This document shows, piece by piece, positions 10,856 through 25,200 of a DNA stretch of 45,883 nt. The translations under genes and the position numbers were made by a program. The number at the start of each line of letters is the position of its first letter. Position 1 is the first letter of the stretch. Below the pieces are notes generated by a model. It searched no databases. It worked only from the letters and a program-made list of their open reading frames with translations, and was not told the origin of the DNA. The stretch comes from Zopfochytrium polystomum (lineage: Eukaryota > Chytridiomycota > Chytridiomycetes > Chytridiales > Chytridiaceae), in contig JAIVFJ010000408.1 of the NCBI GenBank assembly GCA_025765615.1, forward strand, positions 1 through 45,883, read 5' to 3'.

Positions 10856-11578
10856 CAGTGTACTCTGAGTGAGTGAGTGGAAGGAGTGAAGGAAGTGGAG
10901 ATGTGTGTTTGTGGTGGCCCTTCTCCCCAACTTGGAGAGAAAGAGAAAAACTCTATTATGAATATTAATGATACATGATGATGGTATGCACGCTGTAATA
11001 GTTGCTAGGCAAGCGTGACTGGCACAGGGTAAAAACCTCTCCTATATTATCCGCTTGAGCAGAGGAGGAGGAAAACTGTTGACACCTGGTTTCCATTCCA
11101 CTTAATACTCAGAGTATTTGTCATCAACGCAAGCCAGCACCTGTCAGGAACAGGGCAGGACAGGAAAAGGCGGACAAGGAACTGAGAGGAGTGATGATTG
11201 TATTGGAAACAGTAATTCACTTGAGGGATGGGACAGGTCCCCCATCCCCCTTTTATACCTTTTGAGAGTCTTCCTTATCAAGACTCAAAGAAAGTTCCAG
11301 AAAGAGCAATTAGTAATACAATGATACCAATGATACCAATGACAACAAGACAAGTCAGGAAAGCAAAGGAGGTTCCAGAAGGTTCCACAAGGTTCCATGA
11401 AGGAATGTTCTAGAAGGTTCCAGAGGTTTCCAGAGGGTGATTCATAACAGCACCCAGGTCTGCATTGGCGGTGGCTCGCTCTCCCATGGGCATTGTGAGA
11501 ACGAAAACTGACAGTCACAAAAGATACGGGTCTGTCTTGTGCCTCTTGCTGCTTACCAGTCAGTTCCACCTGACTCTG
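10856..11578 (+). repeat. 410-bp dispersed repeat, copy A, split by a solo LTR
   Basis: After removing the LTR and one 5-bp target duplication (313 bp), 410 bp remain, the same length as copy B at 26420-26829, and the two align end to end. The ends are CAGTG-like on the left and an imperfect inverse on the right. There is no ORF and no obvious tRNA-type promoter box. Nature unknown; a non-autonomous transposon is the simplest guess. Confidence 0.7.
11142..11449 (-). mobile_element. Solo LTR 1 of the Ty3/gypsy family (TSD GCACC)
   Basis: A 308-bp LTR in reverse orientation, reading TGTCAGGAAC on the left and TTCATAACA on the right, flanked by GCACC at 11137-11141 and 11450-11454. It matches the LTRs of the array at 28205-39530 in length and sequence. 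The unoccupied site is preserved in copy B near 26697-26706. Confidence 0.92.
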
Positions 11579-12190
11579 GGATTTCCTGGGTTAGGATACA
11601 GGCGAAATTCTTCAACCTGGCGCTCGGTTAGGATAGGGTTGGGCTAAGGTTAGAAAATTTGCTAACTGTGGGGTTAGGTTTAACCGGGATTAAACCGGGA
11701 TTTTATAGTAATATCCTAGTTAAGCGGGTAAGGTTAGGTTAGAAACCCATCCAACCAGGTTACAGTTGCACGATTCTAAAAATTTCCAGTTTGGGATGTG
11801 GCAGGTTTTTTAAGGATATTGGTTGGGTTAGGAGGGGTTGTTGAGATGTGAGCCTAGGATGCCAGCTTCCTATGCCGATGGTGTGTACAGATTTTCTTGC
11901 CACTGGTGAAACTTGCGTCTCACACGGCATGCCTTGGGTACCCTTGTCACAGGGGTTGTTCTTGTTCTGTCTTTGGTTGGCTGTCTGTTCAGTCCAGGCA
12001 GAGTAGGCCGCAACTCCCACCTACAGCCGTTCAGCAGCAAGTAGAATGTCGGCCCTCAACGGCAATCAGTCCCACCTCCACATGAAGAAAAAGGGAGGGT
12101 AGGACAGGTACAAAAGGGAAAGAGGGTAAATGAAAAGGCGGAGTGAAAGGTCAGATCCCAATAAAGAGAGAGGCTGTTGAGCAAGGTTTA
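11579..12190. other. Intergenic with degenerate TTAGG-like motifs
   Basis: From 11579 to about 11860 the plus strand repeats motifs such as GGGTTAGG, GGTTAGGATAGGG and AAGGTTAGGTTAG. They are not in register and are mixed with TTAAACCGGG sequence. The rest has no supportable gene. Confidence 0.4.
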
Positions 12191-13031
12191 CGCTACTCCA
12201 CCCCTAGTTGGACAGCGCAAACCACAGAAATGAAATGAGGGACACTGACTAATGCAGCTGAATGCCCAGAACGCGGCAAAGCCGCCGCAATCACAATGTC
12301 GATGGTGAGATTGTGGCTGAAGGTCGCCATGGCGACGAGGATAGCGAAACTGATGTAGAGATCGCGGAGTTTGGCTGCGAGATCGGTGGCAGTGGAGTTG
12401 AGATTTTTGCGGCCAAAGGCCGCAACCGATCCAAATAAGGCAGCAGCAAAGCCGCTGCAAGGCAAGTGGCGAGATTGCAGCCTCCGGCCGCAATTTCGGC
12501 AAGGGGGATGGATGGGGTGGATTGAGAAGGGGACAGGGTTGGGTCTAGGATTGCTTGCAGGCGTGTAGCGCCTGCGAACGGAGGGCGGTGTTTGGGGGTT
12601 GGGGCAACTGCAACAATTGTAACCAGTTTCTCTAAAGAGATTTCTTGGAGAAAAAGTGAAAAACAAAGAAAGAAAGAAGAAGAAGGAAGAAAACAATTAC
12701 AAAACCCGAAAAACACAAAAAGGAAAACCTCAAAGACATTTGACACGAACCCTCACACGCAATCTCAACCTTCTTTGTCTGCGATATTTAGTTGCTTTGG
12801 CAGCGACTTTGTTGTTGCCAAAGCAGCCAAAATAATACAGAAATCAACGAGAGAGCAGCGTCGGTGCCGAACTCTGCCACTAGCGAAAACATTGAATGAT
12901 CATAACAACGCACCACAACCCTCAGCACATTTTCCGCCAACAACAGCAACCTTGTTGCTGCTGATGCAACTTGCACTAAGTTGGGTAAGCTGAAAAGCCT
13001 TATCTGAATCCAACAAAAGAGTTTAGTCAAG
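12191..13031. other. Intergenic, weak minus-strand ORF only
   Basis: A minus-strand frame at 12193-12696 includes a hydrophobic stretch but begins in a T-rich homopolymer and shows no family motif. 12285-12490 is rich in GCGGC/GCCGC inverted motifs. Nothing here is strong enough to call. Confidence 0.3.
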
Positions 13032-13250
13032 ACTGCAGGACTCTAACTTTGCTTTCCAAGGCTTCGCCGGCAAGGACAATGCGATTAGAATCACACTCAA
13101 TGGATTCAGAGAAATGTTGAACTGGGGCAGCTCACAGCTGCCCCAGGTCAGCTGACTCCGGTCTCTGTGTGCAACTCCCTTTGATTGCTGTGCAGAGACC
13201 TCTGTCCAGGCCTCTGGGCAGACCTTTGTTGATTTGAAATGACACCCACA
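13032..13250 (-). repeat. Dispersed repeat, uninterrupted copy
   Basis: The reverse complement closely matches 26270-26419 joined to 26830-26932. This copy therefore shows the sequence before the 410-bp repeat inserted into the other one. Non-coding. Confidence 0.7.
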
Positions 13251-13585
13251 AAACACTGCTTTGCGAGTGTCACGTAGAGCGACAGCGTGGATGGCGCACA
13301 GACAAAACTTTGGTGAGGACAGAATGGTGCAAAAATGAGAAACGTCTGATTTCTAACAGATTAAAACCAATAGGAAAGTCTCAAGATTTGAACCGGAACT
13401 GGGCCCCGTTCCAATGCTGGTTTTAGTGCAGAAGGGCAGCAGTTTAGAACTTAACACGAATCAGGCTCGATTCGCGACCCGATTTGATTTGATTCACAGT
13501 TTTACTACAAGACCTGGTCATTTGATTGACAAATTTCGATTTTTTGGCCGAATGGACCTTAATCAGCCGGACATTCGACTAATTA
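13251..13585. other. Intergenic, nothing seen
   Basis: AT-rich spacer between a dispersed repeat and a MITE. A short plus-strand open frame at 13414-13632 runs into the MITE and has no motif. Confidence 0.4.
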
Positions 13586-13832
13586 CAGCAGTATCCCTAA
13601 AACTTTGGGGAACCAACTTGATTTCAAGTTGATTTCGAGTTGGTTTCAAGTTGAAATCAAGTCTGCAGCAAAGGGCCAGAGACTGACTTGTTTAGCTGGC
13701 CACTTGTCCATCAGCCTTCCTCCTGCGATGTTGTTTGTCTGCCTGTCTCTGGGCCAGTCCTCTGTGACTTGATTCTGACTTGAAATCAAATTGAAATCAA
13801 GTTGGTTCCCCAAAGTTTTAGGGATATGGCTG
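13586..13832. mobile_element. MITE with long terminal inverted repeats and TA target site
   Basis: A 247-bp element flanked by TA at 13584-13585 and 13833-13834. Left end CAGCAGTATCCCTAAAACTT; inverse right end CAGCCATATCCCTAAAACTT. Inverted arms match over about 55-60 bp, including a shared GGGGAACCAACTTGATTTCA block. There is no ORF. It belongs to a different subfamily from the 5091-5647 elements, also with Tc1/mariner-like target choice. Confidence 0.85.
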
Positions 13833-13834
13833 TA

Positions 13835-14330
13835 AATTGTTTTGGATGAAAACAGACGGCCAAATTTGGCTTTTTTCGGATCGGACTCGAATTTATTCTT
13901 CATTTGACCCAATTAGTACAAAAAAAAAAAAAAAAATGCTGGGCAGAGATAAACGGCCCAAGGACGGAACGCCCAAAAATCGGTTGGTGGCCTCGATTTG
14001 AATCCTTCGCTGCAAGCAAGAGAGAGCGGAGCTGAGGTGGGGCGGGGGGTTGAGTTATGCCACATTCCTTCCATGTCCGTCCGGTGAGCACTGAACACAC
14101 CATCACCTTGCTGCTAAGCAATTGTCATGACAAGTTGTGGTTGGTTCAAGTCCTTTTCCTTGCCTGCACTTGTCAACGTGTGTCAAACCGACGCGGTTCT
14201 GAACCATAGTGAACAACCAATCGTTCATTTTCTTTTTTCTTTTTTCTTTTTTTCTTATCCATCGGACAGAGACCACCCTTGTTAGCTGGTCGAAGGAGGC
14301 ACGACAAGGCAGAGGACGGCGACGCTGACC
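13835..14330. other. Upstream region of the PS decarboxylase gene
   Basis: Intergenic. Contains a T-rich stretch (about 14228-14256) shortly before the gene and a poly-A tract at about 13920-13936. No clear TATA box. Probable promoter. Confidence 0.4.
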
Positions 14331-16392
14331 ATGACGAGGCTGCGGATGATGAGGACGCTTTCGACGATCGTCGGCGCTACCCGCACCGGCTGCTGTAGCA
14401 GCAGCAGCAGCAGCAGCATCAGCAGCATTCCGATGACCAAAAACAACTCTTCTACCCTTCTCCTCGTCCGCCCCCGCGCTCGCGCTGGAGCAATGTTTGC
14501 GACCACTACTACTATCATCTCAACCACTGCTTCCTTCACCACCACCACGCGCTGCACCACCAGCAGCAGCACCTGCGGCAGGCTGCTCCGCACAACCCCC
14601 GAAGCAGCAGCAACGATCCCCATCACGCGGCGGTTGCGCCCGCTGTCGGTGCCAGTGCAGGCGTCCCGCAGCGGCTGCGGCGCTGCGTCGTCGCTCTGGA
14701 CGCTCGCACGGCGGCCAGTGGCGGGGGCGGCAATTCGTCCGGATACGCTGCATGACGCTCCGCGCGATCGCTTCCGTCGCCGCCGGTGGACCTCGTCTTC
14801 TTCGTCATCGTCGTCGTCGGGTGGGAGCAACCAGCAGCACCATGACCAAGGTTCGTCTGCGCCCTCCCCGCATCACTCATTCCACATCGTCGATTCCCTA
14901 TCCCCTCTCCCTTTCTCCAACTCCCATGCCTGATCCCCGCCTTCAAAAAGACAGCACCTTTAAGCGCGCGAGCGCGGCGTGGTTCGACACCAAGGTCCTG
15001 TGGCGCCCGATCCCCATCGGTCTCGGCATCGCGTTTATCGCCGCGCTGCACCTGTGGAGGGTGCAGCGCCGCACAAAGGACGACCTCGCTGCCCTACCGG
15101 GCAACGACGATCCGGACTTGAAGGTGGAAGGCTCGTTGTCGGTAGGTGGCCAACTATGTCGAAAAAAGAAAGAGAAACGGAAGAAAAAGAAAAGGAGGGC
15201 AGCAAAAGCGTGGAGTGGGCTTTCCCTTTGTACACCTCCTTTGCTTTCCTTGGGGATGACGCAAGCATTTCGCCGCCGTCATCCTTTCTTCCAGGCCCTT
15301 TCTAACCCGCAGATTTTTTCGTCACTTCCGGTCCTTTTCCCGTAACCGCGCGACACCCGCGCGCAGCTCCGCCTGTACGCGGCGCTCCCGCTGCGCGAAG
15401 CTTCGCGGCTATGGGGGTACCTCAACTCGCTGACGATCCCGACGCCGCTTCGGCGCCCGCTGCTGGGTCTGTACGCGTGGCTGTTTGGGTGCAATCTCTC
15501 CGAGATGGAGATCGACGACCTGGCGGCGTACCCGAACCTGGGCGAGTTCTTTTACCGGCGGCTGAAGGAGGACGCGCGGGCGCCGGCGGACCCGCGCGGC
15601 GGCGGGGTGCTGTCGCCGGCGGACGGGCGCGTGCTCGCGTTTGGCGTCGTCGACGAGCACGGCGGGATCCCGCAGGTCAAGGGCGCCACGTACTCGCTGC
15701 CGGCGCTGTTGGGCAAGTACCCGGCGCCCGGGTCGCCGTCGTCGTCCGGCGTGCTGGCTCCGACGCCGGGCAAGGGGAGCAGGCTGCATTTTTGCGTGAT
15801 TTACCTGGCGCCGGGAGATTACCATCGCTTCCACTCGCCCGTGGATTGGAACGTTGCCTTGCGTCGGCATTTTGCAGGTACCAACCTTTTTTTTTTTTTT
15901 CTTCTTCTTTTTGTTTATTTGTTATAACAAAAAAAAAACCAAACAACAAAACACAAACAACAACAACAACAACAACAACAAGGCGAGCTGCTCTCGGTGT
16001 CACCGCTGATCTACTCCAAGCTGCGCAACCTCTTTATCCTGAACGAGCGCGTGGCGCTGGTGGGCGGGTGGGCGCACGGGTTCTTTAGCATGATCCCGGT
16101 GGGCGCGACCAACGTCGGCGGGATCCGCATCGACTTTGACCCGGACCTGGTGACGAACGAGCCCGGGTCGCCGACGGCGGCGCACCCGCTGGGCACGTAC
16201 GTGGAGCGGCGGTACGCGGCGGGTAGCGGTGCCGGCGGGGTGGAGCTGCGGCGCGGCGACGAGATGGGCGGGTTCCGGCTCGGGTCGACGGTGGTGCTTG
16301 TGTTTGAGGCGCCGGCGGCGTTTGGGTTTGGCGTGAAGGAGGGCGAGCGGGTGCGCGTCGGGCAGCGGCTGGGCGGCGGCGGCGGCGTATGA
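14331..16392 (+). CDS. PSD1: Phosphatidylserine decarboxylase, mitochondrial type
   Basis: Exons 14331-14850, 14951-15141, 15367-15877 and 15983-16392 give 543 residues; all junctions keep frame (phases 1, 0, 1). The Arg/Ser/Thr-rich leader fits a mitochondrial presequence, and [16 protein letters not shown] in exon 2 is a single membrane span, as in inner-membrane Psd1 proteins. The catalytic parts are all present: Asp in LSPADGRV, His in [11 protein letters not shown], and the LGST self-cleavage motif ([13 protein letters not shown]) where the chain splits to make the pyruvoyl group. The enzyme converts phosphatidylserine to phosphatidylethanolamine. The first exon is low in information, so ATG 14331 is the least certain point; 14346 is an alternative. 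Stop TGA at 16390. Confidence 0.9.
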
Positions 16393-16876
16393 GAAACAGA
16401 AAAGAACGGGAAGTTGAAGGCGGGGCGGTTTTTCTTTTTACTTTCTTGTGTCTCAATCGTTTTTTCTTTTGCCGAGCGCGTGTGTGTGTCTGAAAATAGG
16501 CCAGATGCGAAAAACAAGGCGTTTTCGTCGTCCTTTTCGCGTGTTTTTTTTTTTTTTTTCGTAGGTTTTGTTTGGGGACTGGAACAGGCTCTGCTGGGAA
16601 AAGGGGAGGGGAGCTAAGGTGCGTGTGCGTGTGTTTGTTCCGTCCGACTGTGTGTGTGTGATAAGGAAACGCACGAAAACGAGGAAGGGGGGTGGGGGAA
16701 GGAAATACGAAAGAACAAGCACCCCCCCCAAATGATGATGATGATAAGAGAAACAAAAGAACAGACGGAAAATCGCACAGGGAGGGGGGAGAAGGTGGTG
16801 TGGGGCGGCTGAAAGAGAGCAGTCCTTCGCAGGGTTCTTCAAATCAGCGACGCCCGGTCGCGGGAGCATCGACCGG
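16393..16876. other. Convergent 3' spacer
   Basis: T-rich and GT-rich DNA between the PS decarboxylase stop and the stop of the minus-strand membrane protein gene. No gene seen. Confidence 0.5.
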
Positions 16877-16966
16877 TCAATCGGCGGACGCGGGGGCGAG
16901 GTCGAGCAGCAGGGCCTGCGGCGGGGTCGGCGGTGGCGGCGAATCGCGCAGGTCCCCGTGCGCAGA

Positions 16967-17001
<35 letters not shown>

Positions 17002-17168
17002 TTGAAGGGCGGCGTCCGGTCAGCGGGATCGGGGCGTCTCTGTACGGCGGGTGCTGCTGGGCGCCGGGGGCGGCGGCGGCGGCGGCGGCGGGGATGAAGA
17101 TGGGGTTGTTGTCGGAGTAGACGAGGATGGGCTCGCCCGAGTCGTTTGCGAGGGCCAGGGCGCGTTGG

Positions 17169-17214
<46 letters not shown>

Positions 17215-17375
17215 TTGTACGGTGCGGGGTTAGAAAAAGAAGAGAAAGAAAAAAAAAGAAAGGTCTGGGACGGTCCTTACGTCGGCCTGGCGCTGCACTT
17301 CTGCGAGGAAGCGTTTGCGGCGCAGCGAGTACTTCCACGCGGCGTAGGCGAACACGATGAAGGCGGCGGCGCCGA
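16877..17375 (-). CDS. Small single-pass membrane protein, 3' exons
   Basis: Two exons are supported: 17375-17281 and 17170-16877, stop TGA at 16877. They join in phase 0 across a 110-bp intron with donor GTAAGG. The upstream intron has a good acceptor (CCTCCAG at about 17376) with a CTAAC branch-like motif. The first supported exon starts in phase 2 with a hydrophobic span (AAAFIVFAYAAWKY), then basic residues, then a soluble tail with poly-Ala, poly-Thr and Pro-rich runs. The first exon with the start codon was not identified; candidates lie in 17450-17970. Topology suggests a membrane-anchored protein with a disordered tail. I do not recognise the family. Confidence 0.5.
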
Positions 17376-18455
17376 CTGGAGGAGGGTTAGGGGAAGTGTT
17401 AGTTTTTTGCGAGCGAATTTTGGGCACAGCCTGTCCGTTTGGGTGGCGGAGTCTGTCCAGGTCCCATGCCATACGCATCGCCCCCCCCCACGGAACACAC
17501 GAATCACCCGCCGGCGCAGTGCATGCATGCGTATGCGATGATGAAGCGGGGGTGCGTGGGGCGGCATGGCCGCCTCTTCCTTTCTCTCTCTTTTACGTCA
17601 CACTCCGTCTCTTTTTTGCGATCGCATCCTTTAATCGAATCAACCGGAGATTCGGGGAGGGGAGGGGCGGGGGAGGATATCCGTCCGTCACTCAGCTGGC
17701 TGCGAGGACAAAATTGTGGGCGAGGGGCGGGGCGTCGCCGCGGCCAGGCGACGAGGACGACGACGACGGGCGGCCCATTCTGGACTTCTTCTTATTCTTT
17801 TTTTTTTTTTTTTTTTTGGTTCAGTCATATGTTGGTTTTGGGTTCAAGGATGAAACCCACCACCAGAGACCACACACACTCCGAAGGAGTTTCGAGTTGG
17901 GGAGGTGGGAGAGCCATGGGGCAGCAATGTGGAGGAAAGCAAGTAGCAAGCAGTAGAGTATAGTGGTAGTAGTAGCAGTAGCAGTCGGCGGGGGTGTCAA
18001 CGACTGCTAACCAACCAAGGTGCACACACAAAGGGGGGCCGGCTTTCCAACTGAAGAATCACACCCAAAAAAAAAAAAAGGGCGTGATTCGAATGCAACA
18101 AGGGGGGCCAAAACGCGAGGCGAGAGTAAAAGAGTCCAAAAACAAGATCAAGGGGCTGTCTTTCTTGCAGCGCGACCAAAAGGAAAAAAAAAAAAAAAAA
18201 AAAAAAAGTACCGAAACGAATGCAGAGAAAAAATGTGACACAACAAGCGGCAGCACCAAGAAAGAGAGGGAGAGGGACACAAAGGAAGGGGCGGAGGGCC
18301 ACACAACCGACTGACTCCGACTGAAGAACCCAACCAAATAAAACTGTGGGTGGTTTCCCTCTTTCCACAAAGCACGAGAGTGGCGAAAAACACAGATAAA
18401 AAAAGGGGGGCGCTTTCTTGAAGCAACCGAAAGAGAAAGAAAAAATTAATCCAAA
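17376..18455. other. Low-complexity region, possible 5' exon and leader of membrane protein gene
   Basis: Contains T runs (about 17797-17818), A runs (about 18067-18079 and 18184-18207) and no frame with protein-like composition. The missing first exon of the minus-strand membrane protein gene is probably here. Confidence 0.35.
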
Positions 18456-21735
<3,280 letters not shown>

Positions 21736-22203
21736 TTCCTTTTTTTTTTTTTTTTTTTTTTTTTAATCCTATTTGCGGGGGGAAGTGGGGGTTGATTGAT
21801 GGCGCGTCGAGAGACGGAGGAAGGAGACGAAATAGAAGAAGAAGGGCGAGGAGGACGAGGAGGACGAGGAGGACGAGGAAGTGGCAGGAGGAGGTGGCAG
21901 GTGAGGTCGGAAACGTCCGTCGAGCAGAAGAGGTCGACTTTGGCGGCGACGGCGTTGTTGGTCTTAGGGTGGTCCTTCTCGTCAGCTCGTACTTGTCAAT
22001 CGTTGTGTGAGACTGTCGTGCAAAGCCGCAAGAACACTGCAAAGTGACTTTGACAAAAAAGTCTGTGGTAAATGTGGTGGCAACAAACAGACAGACAGAA
22101 AGAATTTTGAGAGTGAGTGAGAGTAAGAGTGATAGTGAGAGTGAGAAAGTGAGAGAAAGAGAGAGAGTTGCTTGTTTGTTTGTTTTGCGTGTGGGCACAG
22201 CCA
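21736..22203. other. Upstream region of exonuclease V gene
   Basis: A T tract at about 21740-21764 sits just upstream of the ATG, followed by GAGGAC-type repeats to about 21880 and a TGAGAG-rich stretch near 22110-22165. Probably promoter and leader. Open frames here are driven by repeats. Confidence 0.4.
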
Positions 22204-22243
22204 TTCACTCCTTCCACTCACTCACGCAGATTAAACTGTTTAC
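22204..22243 (-). repeat. Fragment of the 410-bp repeat family
   Basis: About 40 bp whose reverse complement matches the left end of the 410-bp repeats (GAGTGAGTGGAAGGAGTGAA core). The match does not continue, so this is a truncated copy or shared motif. Confidence 0.5.
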
Positions 22244-23109
22244 ACTTTATTGAAACAAAAAATAAAATAAAAGAATGAGAGTACAAGGGGAAAATGTGAC
22301 TGGCGAGGTTTAGGAATAGTCTCCAGACCCAAAGCCTTGGAGAGTTTTGGTGCAAAGTCCTGCCTCACCAGCCGCGCCAACTCCTGTTGAAGGCAGAGCA
22401 GCAAGTATCACTGAATTCTCCGTTATAACCCCAAACTCAGCTTTTCCTATTATGAGATAAGCAGAATTTGCTTAACTGGAGCATGTATAGAATATGTTTA
22501 GGGTACTGTGAAGCGATTGGGCCTCTGCGGCCTTGTGTGTGGCGCAGGGATCAGTTTACTTTGAAAAATTAGAATGTTCAAAGCAGGCTGGTGTTTTAGC
22601 GCTTGCATACATAATAATGGAAAATAGAATAGGACTGCAGTTCTATTTTGTTGATTTCTAGTATTACCCAGCGCCTGCCTCTTGCCAGTGCATACCATCA
22701 GTTTTTATTCATCACCAAACTCCCTACTACAGAACCCAGTCATGACAGGTTTGCTTGCAGTTATTGGTTCAGCTGTCAGGCACACCCACATTTGGGCCTG
22801 CCAGTGCTGCCACACCACTGACACAGCTCACTGCTATTGGACCCCAGCCGGCGCCATGAGGTACTCACCTCTGTTAGTTTTGAGGGTCTTTGGGGTAAGC
22901 AGCATGCAGGAAGTCCTGTAAGTAGTGGAGACTTCTGTCGCTGTTTTACAGTGATGGTCCTTGTCATAATTTTGTATAAGTCAAACATGACACCGTTCTC
23001 ATTGCAGTCAACATCACGGTCAACAAGGCAACAAAACAGAAAGCCCCCACTTCCCCAGTGCCTATCACAAACGCAGTAGCTCCACATCATTCAGCATTAC
23101 ATAGTCAAC
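22244..23109. other. Intergenic, no supportable gene
   Basis: AT-rich sequence without protein-like frames. A minus-strand frame at 22776-23090 has no recognisable motif; it may be part of the transposon that continues to the right. Confidence 0.35.
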
Positions 23110-23952
23110 AGTTGTGATGTGACCAAGCACCCCTCATCGTGGGGGGCAGCGTGGAAAATCCACTATGAATTCCAAGTGTTTCTGAATTCTCAGGAACAGG
23201 GCAGGAGAGGACAAAGCAGACAAGGAACTGAGGGGAGTGATGATTGTATTGGAAACAATAATTCACTTGAGGGATGGGACAGGTCCCCCATCCCCCTTTT
23301 ATACCTTTTGAGAGTCTTCCTTGTCAAGTCTCAAAGAAAGTTCCAGAAAGAGTAATTAGTAATACAATGATACTAATGATACCAATGATACCAATGACAA
23401 CAAGACAAGCCAGGAAAGCAAAGAAGGTTTCAGAAGGTTCCACAAGGTTCCAGGAAGGAATGTTTCAGCAGGTTCCAGAGGTTTCCAGAGGGCGATTCAT
23501 AACATGAATGGTTCTGGTTGAGACTGGAGAAGATCAAGCTGAATTGACAATGTTGAGATGTCCTGTAAAGAACATTGATAATTCGTTGCAGAGCCTTTTG
23601 TTGCCCAAACCAAATAACGTAGATTGTAGACAGAGAGTTTTTTTGGCTCTCCACTGCGTGGCAGATCCACCAGGCTTCCTGTCCTGTCAAAACGCTTTAT
23701 GATACTTTGGACGCTTGATTGCTTGATTGGAACAAAGTCACTGATCTTGCCAAGGCTCCATCCCTTTGCATGCAAGTTGACAACAGTCTCTGGCATGTGG
23801 CAGCTTCCTGCTTTGTGTGATGCAGCTTCTCCATGTTGAATTTGGAGGTAATCAGGGGAATGGTGATCGCAGGGGATGCAGTTGATTGCGTGGTGGCGGT
23901 GGAGAGCAAGGGCTGTTTTGACAAGGCGTATGATGATTTTTTTCCCCAGTTG
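23110..23952 (-). pseudogene. Tc1-type transposon remnant, minus copy, split by a solo LTR
   Basis: Reading leftward from 23952, the remnant carries terminal and leader sequence parallel to the plus copy, then a transposase N-terminus with helix-turn-helix (GWSLGKISDF, SSVQSIIKRFDRTGSLV, PKKLS). At 23505 it is cut by an LTR and resumes at 23187 with an ETLGIHS block that matches the Tc1 ELGIHSR region. No catalytic acids were found and no continuous frame remains. Confidence 0.65.
23188..23504 (-). mobile_element. Solo LTR 2 of the Ty3/gypsy family (TSD TGAAT)
   Basis: A 317-bp LTR in reverse orientation flanked by TGAAT at 23183-23187 and 23505-23509. The first bases are TCTCAGG instead of TGTCAGG, a change in the terminal dinucleotide. 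It inserted into an older Tc1 remnant. Confidence 0.9.
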
Positions 23953-23954
23953 TA

Positions 23955-25200
23955 CAGTGAGGCAAAAGTTTTCATACACCTTGTCAAAGTGTCTTTTGCC
24001 CACCACCACCACCACATGATCCGAGACATCTCCTGGGATCACGATTGCCCAGGTCACCACCAAACCAGCATGGAAAAGCAGCATCACACGAAGCATAATG
24101 CTGCCACATGTGAGGAAGTGGTCAACCTCCATAAGAAGTGAAGGAGCCTTGGGGCAATCAGTCTGAGTGACTTTGTTGTGATCAAGCGAGCAAGTGCCCA
24201 AAGTATCATGGGCCATTTCGAGAAGACGGGAAGCCTGGTGGATCTCGAACACAGTGGACGGCCAAAGAAGCTCTCCTCCTACAATTTACGATGTTTGGGT
24301 CAGGCAACCAAGGCTCTGCAGAGAATTGTTGCTCTTTGCTGCAGGATGTCACAAACACTGTGAATCAGCTTGGTCTTTGCCACTTTCAACCAGAACCGTT
24401 TGGCGGCACTTGCACCTGATTGAATTCACAGCTGCATTACAAAGAAGAGGCCTTTTTTGTCTCTGGAGCTTTAAGCTAGGCGTCTGGCATTTGCTCTCAA
24501 GCATAAAGACTGGACTGTCGAGGATTGGGCCAAAGTTATTTGGATGGACAAGGCAACTTTTGAGACTGGGAAGCAGGGTAAAGTCTGTGTGTGGAGGAGA
24601 GCTGGGAAAAGCATGATGAAAGAGTGCTTGCAAGGCTCATGCAAGGGTGGTCAAATCCTTCTCTATTTGAGGTTGTTTCAAGGGTTTCAACACAGGATGC
24701 TTTTCGTTCATTCACTGCTGGCTCAACTCAATCAAGTTTACTGACATTCTGGAAGTGGAGTTTGAAGGTTTTGTGGACCATATGGATATGAAAATGGATT
24801 CTCAAAATGGTGTGACTGCCAACGTGATCTATCAGCAAGAATATGCACCAGCTAACACAGCAGTGAAAGTGGGACAATGGTTTCAGAAACTTGGATTGAA
24901 AATTAAGGATTGGCCTGCACAAAGCCTGGATATAAACCCAATCAAGCATCTCTGGGAACACCTGAAGCTAAAAGTGCAGAAAGATCGCCCGTCTGGAATC
25001 CCAGCTCTAAAAATCAGCCTCAAGTGCATGGAGCAAAATTTCTCACTTGTTCCTTCAATGTTCAGTTGAAAGTATGCGAAGGAGAATCAACGCTGTCATC
25101 AAAAACCAAGGGATTCCACAAAGTATTGACTCAGCTCCTTCTTATGCACATTTCCTGAGTACCTTGAGAGCCCACTTGTTCATGTGTTTTCCTTATCTTG
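23955..25200 (+). pseudogene. Tc1-type transposase remnant, plus copy
   Basis: Begins with a Tc1-like end (CAGTGAGGCAAAAGTTTTCA) next to TA at 23953. It has the N-terminal helix-turn-helix (KRASAQSIMGHFEKTGSLV), and far downstream the catalytic half: YQQEYAPANT in place of the usual QQD-APxHT, then WPAQSLDINPIKHLWEHLK in which the last catalytic Glu of NPIE is Lys. Several frameshifts and stops separate these blocks. A matching right terminal repeat was not found, so the copy is truncated and inactive. Confidence 0.75.
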
